Assembly (NCBI GenBank): GCA_021808525.1 | Contig: JAKBBK010000005.1 | Coordinates: 1 to 61,516 of the forward strand | DNA length: 61,516 nucleotides | From: Pseudomonadota bacterium | Lineage (GTDB): Bacteria > Pseudomonadota > Gammaproteobacteria > Burkholderiales > Burkholderiaceae_C | Direction: 5' to 3' | Shown: positions 1-8,877 of the stretch, piece after piece | Position numbering within the stretch: position 1 is the stretch's first letter | Layout of the letters: each line of letters starts with the position of its first letter | Translations under genes and position numbers: made by a program | Notes under the pieces: model-generated | Told to the model about the DNA's origin: nothing | The model's input: the letters and a program-made list of their open reading frames with translations, nothing else | Database searches by the model: none

Positions 1-102
1 GCGCGCCACTTCGCTGGCGACACGACCGAGGACCTTGTCCGTGGCGTCGATCACAAACCATTCATGCTTCACTTCGGCCGGCTTGGCGCTGAAGGTTTTC
101 AT
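1..102 (-). CDS. rplM: 50S ribosomal protein L13, N-terminal part (cut by window edge)
   Basis: The first 34 codons on the minus strand read [20 protein letters not shown] followed by [14 protein letters not shown], the conserved N-terminus of bacterial L13. L13 is an early-assembly protein of the large ribosomal subunit. The gene continues beyond base 1, so only the start is visible; rpsI normally follows and would lie outside. The start is the ATG at 102. No good Shine-Dalgarno precedes it, which is common for ribosomal-protein leaders. Confidence is high because the N-terminal motif is diagnostic even though the piece is short. Confidence 0.9.
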   Translation of the reverse strand, partial: MKTFSAKPAEVKHEWFVIDATDKVLGRVASEVAR

Positions 103-395
103 GGTGGTGGATACGATGGTTCGATGGAGCCGTTTTTCCCGCTCTTGGAAAGGCGGGCTCTACCCTGGCTTGCGGATCGGCGCGGACCGGCGGGCAGGAA
201 GCCGGTCCTCGTGCAGGCGGCATGGGGGAGCCCCTGCCGTCGTGCAATGCGCGCACATGCATGTTCCGCATGTTCGGCATGTTCCCAAGCGTTTTTCCGG
301 TGGCCAAAAACCGGAACCCCTCATTCTACGCCCATTCGCCGGCAATCCCAAATCGCCCTGACTCCGCGGAGCATGCCGGGCGGGCTGGCGTCGGT
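103..395. other. Intergenic leader/promoter region of rplM; no gene seen
   Basis: This stretch separates rplM from the 3' end of the aldehyde dehydrogenase gene. On the minus strand it must hold the rplM promoter and leader. A short possible leader hairpin is formed by CCCGC at 138-142 and GCGGG at 153-157. Bases 261-287 hold three tandem 9-base units starting with ATGTTC. Open frames across it have no family resemblance and were not called. Confidence 0.5.
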
Positions 396-1820
396 TCAGG
401 CCCAGCGTTTCATCGCCGCGATCAGGCGCGCGAAGGTCTTTCCGTAGGGAGGGCGCACCAGCGCGGTGCCCGCCAGGCGGCGCTGCGCCAGGACCGGCTT
501 GAGCTTGCTGAAGGTGTCGAAGCCCCAGCGGCCGTGGTAATGGCCCATGCCGGAGGGGCCGACGCCGCCGAAGGGCAGTTCGTCCTGCGCCACGTGCATC
601 AGCGTGTCGTTCAGGGTCACGCCGCCGGAATGGGTCGTGCGCAGCATCCGCTCGATGCGCCGGTCGTCGTCGTCGAACCAGTACAGGGCCAGCGGGCGCG
701 GCTGCTCGTTGATGCGTGCGATCACCTCGTCGGTCGATTCGTAGCCCAGCAGCGGCAGCAGGGGGCCGAAGATCTCCTCCTGCATGGCCTGCAGGCGCGC
801 CGGCGGGTCCAGCACGAGCGCGGGCGCCAGGCGGTGGCGCCCATCCTGCGCCTGCTCGCCCTCGAACAAGGGCACCACCGGCACGCCGGCCTCGCGTGCC
901 TGCTCGAGCATGGAAGCCAGGCGCACGTAGTGCCGGGTATCGATGATGCTGCAGTAATCGGCGCTGAGCAGTCCTTGCGGGTACATTTCCCGAGCCGCGA
1001 GCACGCACTCGTCGGCAAAGGCCTGCAACTGCGCGCGGGGAACGTGCACATGGTCCGGCGCCACGCAGGTCTGGCCGGCGTTGACCAGCTTGCCGTAGAC
1101 GATGCGCCGCGCGGCCAGGCGCAGGTCGCAGCCCGGGGCCAGCACGGCGGGCGATTTTCCCCCCAGTTCCAGGGTGACGGGCACGAGCCGGGCACTCGCG
1201 GCGCTCATCACCCGGCGCCCGACCGCGGTGGAGCCCGTGAACAGCAGGTGGTCCAGGGGCAGCGAGGAAAAGGCAGCCGCCTGCTCGGCGCCGCCGGCGA
1301 ACACGGCCAGCTCGTCGGGGTCGAAGCGCTCGCGCACGAGTTCGCCGAACAGCCCCGCGAAGGCCGGTGCGTACTCGGAAAGCTTGAGCATCGCCCGGTT
1401 GCCCGCCACCAGCGCCGAGGCCAGCGGCCCCACGGCCAGGTACAGCGGGTAGTTCCACGGCGCGATGATGCCCACCACGCCCAGCGGCTGCGGCAGCACG
1501 CGGGCGCCGGCCGGGCGGAACCAGATGCCCGGGCTGGCCCGGCGCGCGCGCATCCAGGCGCGCCCGTGGCGCAGCGCGTGGCGCAGCGCCGACAGCGAGG
1601 GCACCAGCTCCAGGGCCTGGGTCTCGGCATGGGCGCGCTGGCCGAAGTCGGAGGCGATGGCCTCGCAGATGCGCGACTCGGCTTCGCCCAGCAGGCTCAG
1701 CAGGCGACGCAGGCGGTCGGCGCGCAATTCCCACGGCGGGTAGGGATCGGCGCGGAACGCATCGCGTTGCAAGGCGTACGCGGCATGCAGGTCCGAGGAG
1801 AAAGGCTGGGCGCGTTCCAT
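396..1820 (-). CDS. Aldehyde dehydrogenase, coniferyl-aldehyde dehydrogenase type
   Basis: This is a 474-residue NAD(P)-dependent aldehyde dehydrogenase. The Asn of the WNYP motif, the general-base Glu in LELGGKSP and the nucleophilic Cys in NAGQTCVAPD are all present, followed by EEIFGP and the C-terminal FGGVGPSGMG signature. The short N-terminus and the C-terminal KTFARLI-type tail fit the coniferyl-aldehyde/fatty-aldehyde subgroup of class 3-like enzymes. The start chosen is the ATG at 1820 (MERAQPF); the frame stays open upstream but is arginine-rich and unlike the family. The gene is divergent from the MBL hydrolase with about 125 bp between them. The exact aldehyde substrate cannot be told. 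Confidence 0.88.
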   Translation of the reverse strand: MERAQPFSSDLHAAYALQRDAFRADPYPPWELRADRLRRLLSLLGEAESRICEAIASDFGQRAHAETQALELVPSLSALRHALRHGRAWMRARRASPGIWFRPAGARVLPQPLGVVGIIAPWNYPLYLAVGPLASALVAGNRAMLKLSEYAPAFAGLFGELVRERFDPDELAVFAGGAEQAAAFSSLPLDHLLFTGSTAVGRRVMSAASARLVPVTLELGGKSPAVLAPGCDLRLAARRIVYGKLVNAGQTCVAPDHVHVPRAQLQAFADECVLAAREMYPQGLLSADYCSIIDTRHYVRLASMLEQAREAGVPVVPLFEGEQAQDGRHRLAPALVLDPPARLQAMQEEIFGPLLPLLGYESTDEVIARINEQPRPLALYWFDDDDRRIERMLRTTHSGGVTLNDTLMHVAQDELPFGGVGPSGMGHYHGRWGFDTFSKLKPVLAQRRLAGTALVRPPYGKTFARLIAAMKRWA

Positions 1821-1945
1821 GCTGGATGGCCGCACGAGCGGCAGGGTGGGCGTGGCCTGCTGCAATGCTAGGCCACGCGCGCCGGGACGCCAAACCCGGC
1901 GTGCGAGGCGGCTGCGCCAGCGCCGCCGTATGCTGCGCAATCACC

Positions 1946-2899
1946 ATGGATCCCAAGCCGCAACCCCAGCTTCCTCCCGGCGTGCACGTGCTGGTGCATG
2001 ACTGGTTGAGCGCCAACGCCGTCGTCCTGTGGGACGACGAGCACACGGCCAGCGTGGTCGACACCGGCCACGTGACACGCGCGCGCGCCACCTGCGACGG
2101 CGTGGCCGGAGCGCTCGCCGGCCGCCGCCTGCGACGCATCGTCAACACCCACCTGCACTCGGACCACTGCGGCGGCAACGCGCGCCTGCAGCGCGAGCAC
2201 GGCGCCGGCGCGCAGTGCGCCATCGTCGTGCCGGCCGGAGAGCTCCCGGGCGCCGGCGCCTGGGAACAGCCCGAGTCGGCGGTGGCCCAGGCGGGCCAGC
2301 AGGCCGAGCCTTTCCGCGCCGATGCCGGCTACGCGGCGGGCGACACCCTCTGGATGGGCGGCCTGCCCTGGCAGGCGCATGCGGCGCCAGGGCACGACGA
2401 CCACGCGCTGATGCTGTTCCAGCCCGACGCGGGGGTGCTGATCAGCGGCGACGCCCTGTGGGAGCATGGTTTCGGAGTGCTGTTCCCGGAAATCGACGGC
2501 GGCGACGGCTTCGCCGCCCAGCGCCGCACCTTGCTGCGCATCGAGCAACTGGCGCCGCGCCTGGTGATTCCAGGCCACGGCCCGGTGTTCGCGCAACCCG
2601 GCGCCGCGCTGGAGCGCGCGCATACGCGCCTGGACGTGTTCGAGGCCGACCCGCCCCGGCACGCGGCGCACGCGCTGCGGGTGTTGCTCAAGTTCCACGT
2701 GATGGAACAGGCGCACCCGCCGACCCGGGGGGCCCTGGCCCGCTGGTTCGCATCCACCGCCATGGTGGGCCGCGCGCTGCGCCGTTTCTGGCCCGGCCAG
2801 TCCGAGTCCGAGGTGTTCGAGCAGACCCTGGACGCGCTGGCCCGCGTGGGCGCGCTCCTGCCGCGCGGCGAACGCGTGGCCGATCCCGACCTGCACTGA
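1946..2899 (+). CDS. MBL-fold metallo-hydrolase
   Basis: The protein has 317 residues with the metallo-beta-lactamase fold signatures: HLHSDHC (the HxHxDH metal motif), APGHDDHALML, SGDALWEHG with the bridging Asp, and IPGHGPVF. A C-terminal helical extension of about 100 residues follows (FEADPPRHAAHAL onward), as in LACTB2/glyoxalase II-like hydrolases with a winged-helix tail. It is predicted cytosolic, hydrolysing a thioester or ester. The start is the ATG at 1946 (MDPKPQP); upstream in-frame codons look non-coding. It stands divergent from the aldehyde dehydrogenase and 70 bp before recG, with no clear functional link to either. Confidence 0.82.
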   Translation: MDPKPQPQLPPGVHVLVHDWLSANAVVLWDDEHTASVVDTGHVTRARATCDGVAGALAGRRLRRIVNTHLHSDHCGGNARLQREHGAGAQCAIVVPAGELPGAGAWEQPESAVAQAGQQAEPFRADAGYAAGDTLWMGGLPWQAHAAPGHDDHALMLFQPDAGVLISGDALWEHGFGVLFPEIDGGDGFAAQRRTLLRIEQLAPRLVIPGHGPVFAQPGAALERAHTRLDVFEADPPRHAAHALRVLLKFHVMEQAHPPTRGALARWFASTAMVGRALRRFWPGQSESEVFEQTLDALARVGALLPRGERVADPDLH

Positions 2900-2969
2900 T
2901 CGGCACCAGGCCGCGCCGATCCCCAGGATCTCCAGAACCCACCCGGACCCTGCGCACAGCGAGCCCCCG

Positions 2970-5141
2970 ATGCCCGCCGCCGCTCCCTTACCCCCCGCCA
3001 AGCGCGCGGCGCCGGCCGGCGCCGGCGCGAAGGCCGCGCCCACCTCGCCGGGCGAGCGCCTGGGCTTGCGCAGCGACTGGGATTTCGCGCTGCATCTGCC
3101 GCTGCACTACGTCGATGAAACCCGCATCACGCCCATCGCCCAACTGCGCGAGGGGCGCATCGCCGTGGTGCAGGCGCAGGTGCTGCAGGCCGAACTCATG
3201 GCGGCGCGGCGCCGCGTGCTGCGCGTCACGGTGGAGGATGGCAGCGGGCGCCTGGAATTGCGGTTTTTCCATTTCTATCCCAACTGGTCGCGCCAGTACG
3301 CACCCGGCAAGGAGTTGCGCATCCGCGGCGAGCCGCGGCGCGGCCTGTTCGGCTTCGAGATGGTGCACCCGGTGTGCAGGGTGGCCGCGCCGGGCGAGGC
3401 CCTGCCCCAGAGCCTGACGCCGATCTACCCGGCTGGTGCGGGCATCAGCCAGGCCTGGCTGCGCAAGGCGGTGGCGGCGGCATTGCGCCGCCTGGACGCA
3501 CGCGAATGGCTGCCGGCCGATCTGCTGGAGCGGCTGCAGCTGCCCCCCATCGCGCAGGCGCTGCAACTGTTGCACGCGCCACCGCCCCAGCTGGCGCTGG
3601 AAGCGCTGGAGCAGCGCAGCCACCCGGCCTGGCGCCGCGTGAAATTCGATGAACTGCTGGCCCAGCAACTGGCCCAGCAGATGGCGCGCTCGCGCCGCGC
3701 CGAGCAGCGCGCCTGGCCCATGCCCGAGCGCGGCGGCGGCCTGGTGCAGAGCCTGCTGCGGGCGCTGCCCTTCGCCTTGACGGCCGACCAGGCCGGCTGT
3801 GTCGCCGAGATCGCGCTCGATCTGCAACGCGAGCAGCCGATGCACCGTCTGCTGCAGGGCGACGTGGGCTGCGGCAAGACCGTGGTGGCCGCGCTGGCGG
3901 CGGCGCAGGCCATCGACAACGGCTTTCAGTGCGCGCTGATGGCGCCCACCGACATCCTCGCCGCCCAGCACTTGCAGCGCCTGGCCGGCTGGCTGCAGCC
4001 CCTGGGCGTGGGCGTGGCCTGGCTCAGCGGCGCCCAGCGCAAGCGCGAGCGCGAGGCGGAACTCGCCCGCGCGGCCAGCGGCGAGGCGGCGCTGGTCATC
4101 GGCACCCACGCGGTGATCCAGGACAAGGTGCAGTTCGCCCGCCTGGGCCTGGCGCTGGTCGACGAGCAGCACCGCTTCGGGGTGGCGCAGCGCCTGAGCC
4201 TGCGCGCCAAGGGCGCCGGCGAGCAGCGCCAGCCCCATCTGTTGATGATGACCGCCACGCCGATTCCCCGCACCCTGGCGATGGCCGTGTTCGGGGACCT
4301 GGATATTTCCACCATCGCGCACAGTCCGCCGGGCCGGCAGCCGGTGCGCACCCGCGTGTTCTCCTCCGACCAGCGCCGCGAGGCCGTCAAGCAGCGGGTG
4401 CGCGAGCTCGTGCTGCAGGGGCGGCAGGTCTATTGGGTGTGCCCGCTGATCGAACCCAGCGAGCCCGGCGAAGGCGAGGCAGGGGGCGAGGGCGGCGAGG
4501 GCGGCCAGCTCGGTGCGCGCCCGCGCGCCGGGGCGCGCGGCGGCCAGCCCGAGCTGCGCGCCGCGCTGGAGGCCCACGCCGAGCTGCAGGCGCTGCTGGG
4601 CGAACAGGCCGGATGCGTGGGCCTGCTGCACGGGCGCATGCCCTCGGCGCACAAGGCGCAGGTGATGGAGGACTTCGCGGCCGGTCGCCTGCGCCTGCTG
4701 GTGGCCACCACGGTCATCGAAGTGGGGGTGGACGTGCCCTCGGCCAGCCTGATGGTCATCGAGCATGCCGAGCGCTTCGGGCTCTCGCAACTGCATCAGT
4801 TGCGGGGCCGCGTGGGACGCGGCAGCCAGGCCGCGCAATGCCTGCTGCTGTTTTCCGAGCCGCTGTCGCAGACCGCGAGGGCGCGCCTGCAGGCCATGCA
4901 CGAAAGCAGTGATGGATTCGTGCTCGCCCAGAAGGACCTGGAGCTGCGCGGCCCCGGCGAACTCCTGGGGCAGCGCCAGTCGGGCCTGCAGGGCCTGCGT
5001 CACGCCGACCTGCGCGAGGACGAGGACCTGCTGGAGCTGGCGCGCGAGGCCGCGGCTTCGCTGCTGCGCGAGCATCCCCTGGCCGCGCGCGAGCACCTGC
5101 AGCGATGGCTGGGAGCCGGCATGGACTGGCTGGCCGCCTGA
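2970..5141 (+). CDS. recG: ATP-dependent DNA helicase RecG
   Basis: RecG remodels stalled replication forks and Holliday junctions. The 723-residue protein has the N-terminal wedge/OB domain (LPLHYVDETRI, about residues 45-170), Walker A GDVGCGKTVV near residue 295, the DEQH helicase box in LVDEQHRFGV, motif III TATPIPRTLA, and motif VI QLRGRVGRG. It is slightly longer than the usual ~690 residues because of an alanine/proline-rich N-terminus and a low-complexity Gly/Glu insert near residues 495-515. It is followed at 97-105 bp by oxyR, an order common in Burkholderiales. A GC-rich hairpin (5163-5178) follows the stop. Confidence 0.97.
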   Translation: MPAAAPLPPAKRAAPAGAGAKAAPTSPGERLGLRSDWDFALHLPLHYVDETRITPIAQLREGRIAVVQAQVLQAELMAARRRVLRVTVEDGSGRLELRFFHFYPNWSRQYAPGKELRIRGEPRRGLFGFEMVHPVCRVAAPGEALPQSLTPIYPAGAGISQAWLRKAVAAALRRLDAREWLPADLLERLQLPPIAQALQLLHAPPPQLALEALEQRSHPAWRRVKFDELLAQQLAQQMARSRRAEQRAWPMPERGGGLVQSLLRALPFALTADQAGCVAEIALDLQREQPMHRLLQGDVGCGKTVVAALAAAQAIDNGFQCALMAPTDILAAQHLQRLAGWLQPLGVGVAWLSGAQRKREREAELARAASGEAALVIGTHAVIQDKVQFARLGLALVDEQHRFGVAQRLSLRAKGAGEQRQPHLLMMTATPIPRTLAMAVFGDLDISTIAHSPPGRQPVRTRVFSSDQRREAVKQRVRELVLQGRQVYWVCPLIEPSEPGEGEAGGEGGEGGQLGARPRAGARGGQPELRAALEAHAELQALLGEQAGCVGLLHGRMPSAHKAQVMEDFAAGRLRLLVATTVIEVGVDVPSASLMVIEHAERFGLSQLHQLRGRVGRGSQAAQCLLLFSEPLSQTARARLQAMHESSDGFVLAQKDLELRGPGELLGQRQSGLQGLRHADLREDEDLLELAREAAASLLREHPLAAREHLQRWLGAGMDWLAA

Positions 5142-5162
5142 GCCCTTGCGGAACATCGCGAG

Positions 5163-5178
5163 GGGCGCGCCGGCGCCC
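5163..5178 (+). terminator. GC-rich hairpin after recG (possible weak terminator)
   Basis: GGGCGC and GCGCCC flank a GCCG loop 21 bases after the recG stop. It is followed by a G run, not a T tract, so it is at best a Rho-assisted or processing hairpin. Confidence 0.3.
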
Positions 5179-5202
5179 GGGGGGGATGCAGCCCGAGGTT
5201 TG

Positions 5203-5248
5203 ATAGCTTTCAATCATTCAGCACGAAACGTGCTTTAATGGAAGCTAT
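5203..5248 (+). promoter_or_regulatory. Inverted repeat spanning the oxyR translation start
   Basis: ATAGCTT (5203-5209) and AAGCTAT (5242-5248) form a 7-bp inverted repeat around a central GCACG-AAA-CGTGC hairpin (5221-5233). OxyR sites contain ATAG/CTAT elements and OxyR is typically autoregulated, so this may be a self-binding site. The quarter-site spacing does not fit the full consensus, so the assignment is tentative. Confidence 0.3.
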
Positions 5249-6311
5249 GACACTGACCGAACTGCGTTACATCGTCGCCGTCGCCCGCGAGCGCCATTTC
5301 GGACGCGCCGCGGAGGCCTGCTTCGTGAGTCAGCCAACCCTCTCGGTGGCCATCAAGAAGCTGGAGGAAGAGCTCGACGTGAAATTGTTCGAGCGCGGCG
5401 GCAGCGAGGTCAGCATCACGCCCATCGGGGCCGAGATCATCGAACAGGCGCAACGGGTGCTGGAGCAATCCTCGGCCATTCGCGAAATCGCCAAGCGAGG
5501 CAAGGACCCCCTGGCGGGTCCCCTGCGCGTGGGGGTGATCTACACGGTGGCGCCCTACCTGCTGCCTCCGCTGGTGCGCCGGGTGATCGAGCTGACGCCG
5601 CAGATGCCCCTGCTGCTGCAGGAACAGCTCACGGTGCGCCTGCTGGAAATGCTGCGCAACGGGGAACTCGACGTGGCGGTGCTGGCCGAGCCCTTCCCCG
5701 ATCACGGGCTCGCCACGGCACCTCTGTACGACGAACCCTTCCTGGTGGCCGTGCCTCGCGGACACCGACTGGCGCAGGCCAAGCCGGTGCGCAGCGAGGA
5801 GATCCGTGACGAAACCATGCTCCTGCTCGGCACCGGGCATTGCTTCCGCGACCACGTGCTGGAAGTCTGCCCCGAGTTCGCGCGGTTCTCGCCGGGCTCG
5901 GATGGCATCCGCAAGAGCTTCGAGGGCTCGTCGCTGGAGACCATCAAGCACATGGTCGCCTCCGGCATGGGCATCACCATCCTGCCGCGCATGTCGGCGC
6001 AGGTCGAGGCCGACGCCAAGGGCAGCGGCCCCATCTGCTACGTGCCTTTCCTCGACCCGGTGCCCACGCGGCGCGTGGTGCTGGCCTGGCGCAAGACCTT
6101 CACGCGCACCCTGGCCATCGAGGCGCTGAGGCGGGCCGTGCTGGAATGCGAGTTGCCCGGCGTGCACAAGCTCGAGCAGCCCATGGGCGGCATTCCCCAG
6201 GCGCAGGGCTCGGTGCAGGTGTCCGAGCAGGCCCAGGGGGCCGTACCCGCGCTGGCGGCGGCGACCAACCTTTCCGGTCGCCAGCGCGCCGCGGCGCAGG
6301 CAAGGCGCTGA
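5247..6311 (+). CDS. oxyR: Hydrogen-peroxide sensor and transcriptional regulator OxyR
   Basis: This is a LysR-family regulator: N-terminal helix-turn-helix (FGRAAEACFVSQPTLSVAIK) and a periplasmic-binding-like sensor domain. With the start at ATG 5247, the redox cysteines of HCFRDHVLEVC fall at residues 199 and 208, the positions used by E. coli OxyR for the peroxide-induced disulfide. This is the reason for preferring 5247 over the in-frame ATG at 5238. The C-terminus carries about 50 extra Ala/Gln-rich residues (from LEQPMGG on) that are not part of the fold. katG, msrA and msrB lie 2-4 kb downstream and are plausible targets. Confidence 0.95.
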   Translation: MTLTELRYIVAVARERHFGRAAEACFVSQPTLSVAIKKLEEELDVKLFERGGSEVSITPIGAEIIEQAQRVLEQSSAIREIAKRGKDPLAGPLRVGVIYTVAPYLLPPLVRRVIELTPQMPLLLQEQLTVRLLEMLRNGELDVAVLAEPFPDHGLATAPLYDEPFLVAVPRGHRLAQAKPVRSEEIRDETMLLLGTGHCFRDHVLEVCPEFARFSPGSDGIRKSFEGSSLETIKHMVASGMGITILPRMSAQVEADAKGSGPICYVPFLDPVPTRRVVLAWRKTFTRTLAIEALRRAVLECELPGVHKLEQPMGGIPQAQGSVQVSEQAQGAVPALAAATNLSGRQRAAAQARR

Positions 6312-6338
6312 ACGCCCGCGCCGACACGCGGCGCGGGC

Positions 6339-6815
6339 TCATTCCACCTGCAGGGCCTGGGTGTTCTTGATTTCCTCCATCACCACGTAGGTGCGGGTTT
6401 CGCGCACGCCGGGAAGGCTGAGCAGGACCTTGTTGAGGAATTCGCGATAGGCGTCCATGTCGCTGACGCGGGTCTTCAGCAGGTAGTCGAACCCCCCTGC
6501 CACCAGGTAGCACTCGAGGATTTCCGGGCGCTCGCGAGCGGCGTCCTTGAAGCGCTCGAAGGCCTCCGGGGTGCTGCGGTCCAGCAGCACCTCGATGCAC
6601 ACCAGCAGTGACGCACCCAGCTTGTGGGGGTTCAGGCGCGCTTCGTAGCCGAGGATGTACTGTTCGCGCACCAGACGCCGCACCCGCTCGAGCACCGCCG
6701 TCGGCGAAAGGTGCACCGCTTGCGCCAGTGCCAGATTGGACATGCGGCCATCGCCCTGCAGCAGGGCGAGAATGCGCCGGTCGACGCGATCGAGGGCGCT
6801 GGCGGCATCTTTCAT
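6339..6815 (-). CDS. Lrp/AsnC-family transcriptional regulator
   Basis: This 158-residue protein has an N-terminal winged HTH (LDRVDRRILALLQGDGRMS, then SPTAVLERVRRL) and a C-terminal ligand-binding RAM domain (GASLLVCIEV, YLVAGGFDYLLKTRV, LPGVRETRTYVVMEEIK), the closest pattern being leucine-responsive Lrp. The start is the ATG at 6815: CGGAGG lies 9 bases upstream, whereas a TTG three codons earlier overlaps that Shine-Dalgarno. It faces a long, partly AT-rich upstream region shared with proC, so autoregulation or control of proC is possible. It converges with oxyR. Confidence 0.9.
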   Translation of the reverse strand: MKDAASALDRVDRRILALLQGDGRMSNLALAQAVHLSPTAVLERVRRLVREQYILGYEARLNPHKLGASLLVCIEVLLDRSTPEAFERFKDAARERPEILECYLVAGGFDYLLKTRVSDMDAYREFLNKVLLSLPGVRETRTYVVMEEIKNTQALQVE

Positions 6816-7300
6816 GGTTGGCAACCTCCGGAAGTCGGGTTGATCACGTCAGTGCGGCATGGCCGGCCTTACGGCCGAACGCATCGGCCGGGCAAGTCGC
6901 CTGACTGCGCGCCGCGCGAAGCCGGCGGCGACAAGGGCAAGCGTGTATTGTCGCCCAGGAAATCATTGAGCGACATATTGAGCCTGTGCAATGTGTGCCC
7001 TTGTGGGGCTGCCCGCGGCCTGGACGGTTGTTGCACGAAGGTGTCGGGCGGCGGTGGATCGGCACGCGATCCCACGCCGGGACGCGTGGCAAGGCGCTCG
7101 CGCGCCGCCTGCGCCTGCGCGAAGCCAGTTTCGCTTGAAACTTGTTGATATGTCGAGAACTTGCGCCAACGCCTTGGACAATCAGTGAAAAAGTCAACAA
7201 TTATGAAGGGAATGTTCATTTCAAAAGCGAAACCATACGTATCAAGAGAGTACTATATGTGTTGCAGGACCCCTCGGAGGTCCCGGTGCGAACGGCGATA
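6816..7300. other. 485-bp intergenic region between the Lrp-type gene and proC
   Basis: No convincing gene is seen. TGTCGC and GCGACA (about 6950-6976) form an inverted repeat with a 15-base spacer. Bases 7140-7260 are AT-rich compared with everything around them and contain TTGTTGA (7143-7149) matched by TCAACAA (7195-7201). A 32-codon ORF (7203-7301) ends in TAATG overlapping the proC ATG at 7301. It has no visible Shine-Dalgarno and is treated as a leader-peptide candidate only. Confidence 0.45.
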
Positions 7301-8143
7301 ATGCAATCCATGCAACCCATCACCATCGGATTCATCGGCGGCGGCACCATGGCCGGCGCCATCCTTGGCGGCCTGCGTGCCGCCGGCGTCGCGGCCTCGA
7401 GCCTGCACGTGGTCGAACCCTTCGAGGCCCAGCGCCAGCGCCTGCGCGAGCAGTTCGGCGTCGAGGCCATCGCCGAGCCCGATGCGAGCCTGGACGCCGT
7501 GGACGTGGTGGTCTGGGCGGTCAAGCCGCAGCAATTCGCCCAGGCGGCGGAGTCCCTGCGCGAACGCAGCCCCCGGGCCGCGGAGATGTTGCAATTAAGC
7601 ATCATGGCCGGAGTGCGCTGCGCCGCGATCGCCGCGCGCAGCGGGGCCAGACGGGTCGTGCGCACCATGCCCAACACGCCGGCGCTGATCGGCCGCGGCG
7701 TGACCGGGCTGTACGCCAGCCCGGCCTGTGGCGCGGCCGAGCGTGAGCTGGCCGAGCGCGTGTTGGGGGCCACCGGGCAGCTCACCTGGGTGGACGAGGA
7801 GGCGCAACTCGATGCCGTCACCGCCGTGTCCGGCTCCGGCCCCGCCTATGTGTTCTACGTGCTCGAAGCCATGGTCGCCGCCGGCGTGCGCCTGGGCCTG
7901 CCCGAGGCCACCGCGAAACGCCTGGCGCTGGGCACCATCGCGGGCGCCGCGGCGCTGGCCGAGTCCTCGCCGCTGAGCGCCGGCAAGCTGCGCGAGCAGG
8001 TCACCAGCAAGGGAGGCACCACGGCCGCCGCGCTGGAGGTGTTGAACGCGCGCGACGTCGCCGGCGCCTTCGACCAGGCCTTGCAGGCGGCCGCCCGCCG
8101 GGCCGGCGAGCTCGCCGACGCGCTCGAGCGCGAGGTCTCCTGA
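7301..8143 (+). CDS. proC: Pyrroline-5-carboxylate reductase (proline biosynthesis)
   Basis: ProC reduces pyrroline-5-carboxylate to proline with NAD(P)H, the last step of proline synthesis. About 280 residues: Rossmann loop IGFIGGGTMAGAILGGL, WAVKPQQ, VRTMPNTPALIGRGVTGLY, and the C-terminal dimer domain with VTAVSGSGPAYVFYVLEAM and REQVTSKGGTTAAALEVL. Three starts are possible: GTG 7286, which has GGAGG 5 bases upstream; ATG 7301; and ATG 7310. Homologues usually begin just before IGFIGGG, so 7301 is given. The GGAGG sits in a GGACC/GGTCC inverted repeat. The tRNA-Ser gene follows. Confidence 0.95.
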   Translation: MQSMQPITIGFIGGGTMAGAILGGLRAAGVAASSLHVVEPFEAQRQRLREQFGVEAIAEPDASLDAVDVVVWAVKPQQFAQAAESLRERSPRAAEMLQLSIMAGVRCAAIAARSGARRVVRTMPNTPALIGRGVTGLYASPACGAAERELAERVLGATGQLTWVDEEAQLDAVTAVSGSGPAYVFYVLEAMVAAGVRLGLPEATAKRLALGTIAGAAALAESSPLSAGKLREQVTSKGGTTAAALEVLNARDVAGAFDQALQAAARRAGELADALEREVS

Positions 8144-8205
8144 AGCCTGGCGCATCGTCCGCGCGACACTGGCGGCCGGGCTGCTGCTAGGATGTCGGGC
8201 TTCCC

Positions 8206-8296
8206 GGAGAGATGGATGAGCGGTTTAAGTCGCACGCCTGGAAAGCGTGTAAGGGTTAACAGCCCTTCGGGGGTTCGAATCCCCCTCTCTCCGCCA
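8206..8296 (+). tRNA. tRNA-Ser (anticodon GGA)
   Basis: The acceptor stem GGAGAGA (8206-8212) pairs with TCTCTCC (8286-8292), followed by discriminator G and an encoded CCA (8294-8296). The anticodon stem CACGC/GCGTG encloses the loop CTGGAAA with anticodon GGA, decoding UCC/UCU. A long variable arm (AGGGTTAACAGCCCTT) marks it as a class II serine tRNA, and the T-arm GGGGGTTCGAATCCCCC is canonical. No integrase gene or attachment-site duplication is seen beside it. Confidence 0.97.
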
Positions 8297-8379
8297 GAAT
8301 TCCCATGCACGCGTTTCAATGCCCGCGAAAGCGGGCATTGTCGTTTTGCCCGCGAACGCGGGCATTGTCGTTTTCGCGT

Positions 8380-8877
8380 TCAAGCTTCCTCCGGCAGCTT
8401 CCAGTCGGGGCGAGGGTAGTGGCAGGTGTAGCCCATCGGGTTGCGCCGCAGGTAGTCCTGATGCTCGGGCTCCGCGGGCCAGAACGCGCCGGCGGGCTTG
8501 AGTTCGGTCACGATCCTGCCGGGCCACACACCGCTCGCATCCATTCGCGCGATGAGCTGGCGCGCGGTTTCGCGCTGCTCCTCGCTTCGATACAGGATGG
8601 CCGAGCGGTACGAACTTCCGATGTCGTTGCCCTGGCGGTCGCGGGTGGTCGGGTCGTGAATCTGGAAGAACACCTTCAGCAACTCGCGCAAACCCAGTCG
8701 ATCCGCATCGAAGCGCACCTCGACTGCCTCGGCGTGGCGGCCGTGGTTCCGGTAGGTGGCATTGGCCGTGTCGCCCCCGCAGTAGCCCACGCGCGTCGAC
8801 AGCACGCCGGGTACGCGGCGCAGCAGCTCCTGCATGCCCCAGAAGCAGCCTCCGGCCAGGATCACGGTCTGTTCCAT
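8380..8877 (-). CDS. msrA: Peptide methionine (S)-S-oxide reductase
   Basis: MsrA repairs the S-epimer of oxidised methionine. The 165-residue protein has the catalytic GGCFWGMQ motif at its N-terminus, [22 protein letters not shown]-type substrate-binding residues, and FFQIHDPT. The ATG at 8877 shares its A with the msrB stop (TGATG), so the two are translationally coupled in one msrB-msrA operon, transcribed away from katG. A GTG one codon earlier is possible. With OxyR and KatG nearby it forms an oxidative-damage block. Confidence 0.96.
   Translation of the reverse strand: MEQTVILAGGCFWGMQELLRRVPGVLSTRVGYCGGDTANATYRNHGRHAEAVEVRFDADRLGLRELLKVFFQIHDPTTRDRQGNDIGSSYRSAILYRSEEQRETARQLIARMDASGVWPGRIVTELKPAGAFWPAEPEHQDYLRRNPMGYTCHYPRPDWKLPEEA

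Noticed and set aside
7203-7301. Firm annotation of the 32-codon ORF before proC as a gene
   Set aside because: No Shine-Dalgarno and codon use unlike neighbouring genes; kept as an observation only.
8206-8340. tRNA-Ser as an integration site of a genomic island
   Set aside because: No integrase and no repeat of the tRNA 3' end was found downstream; the adjacent GCGGGCATTGTCGTTTT repeat (8334-8373) is too short to suggest an element.
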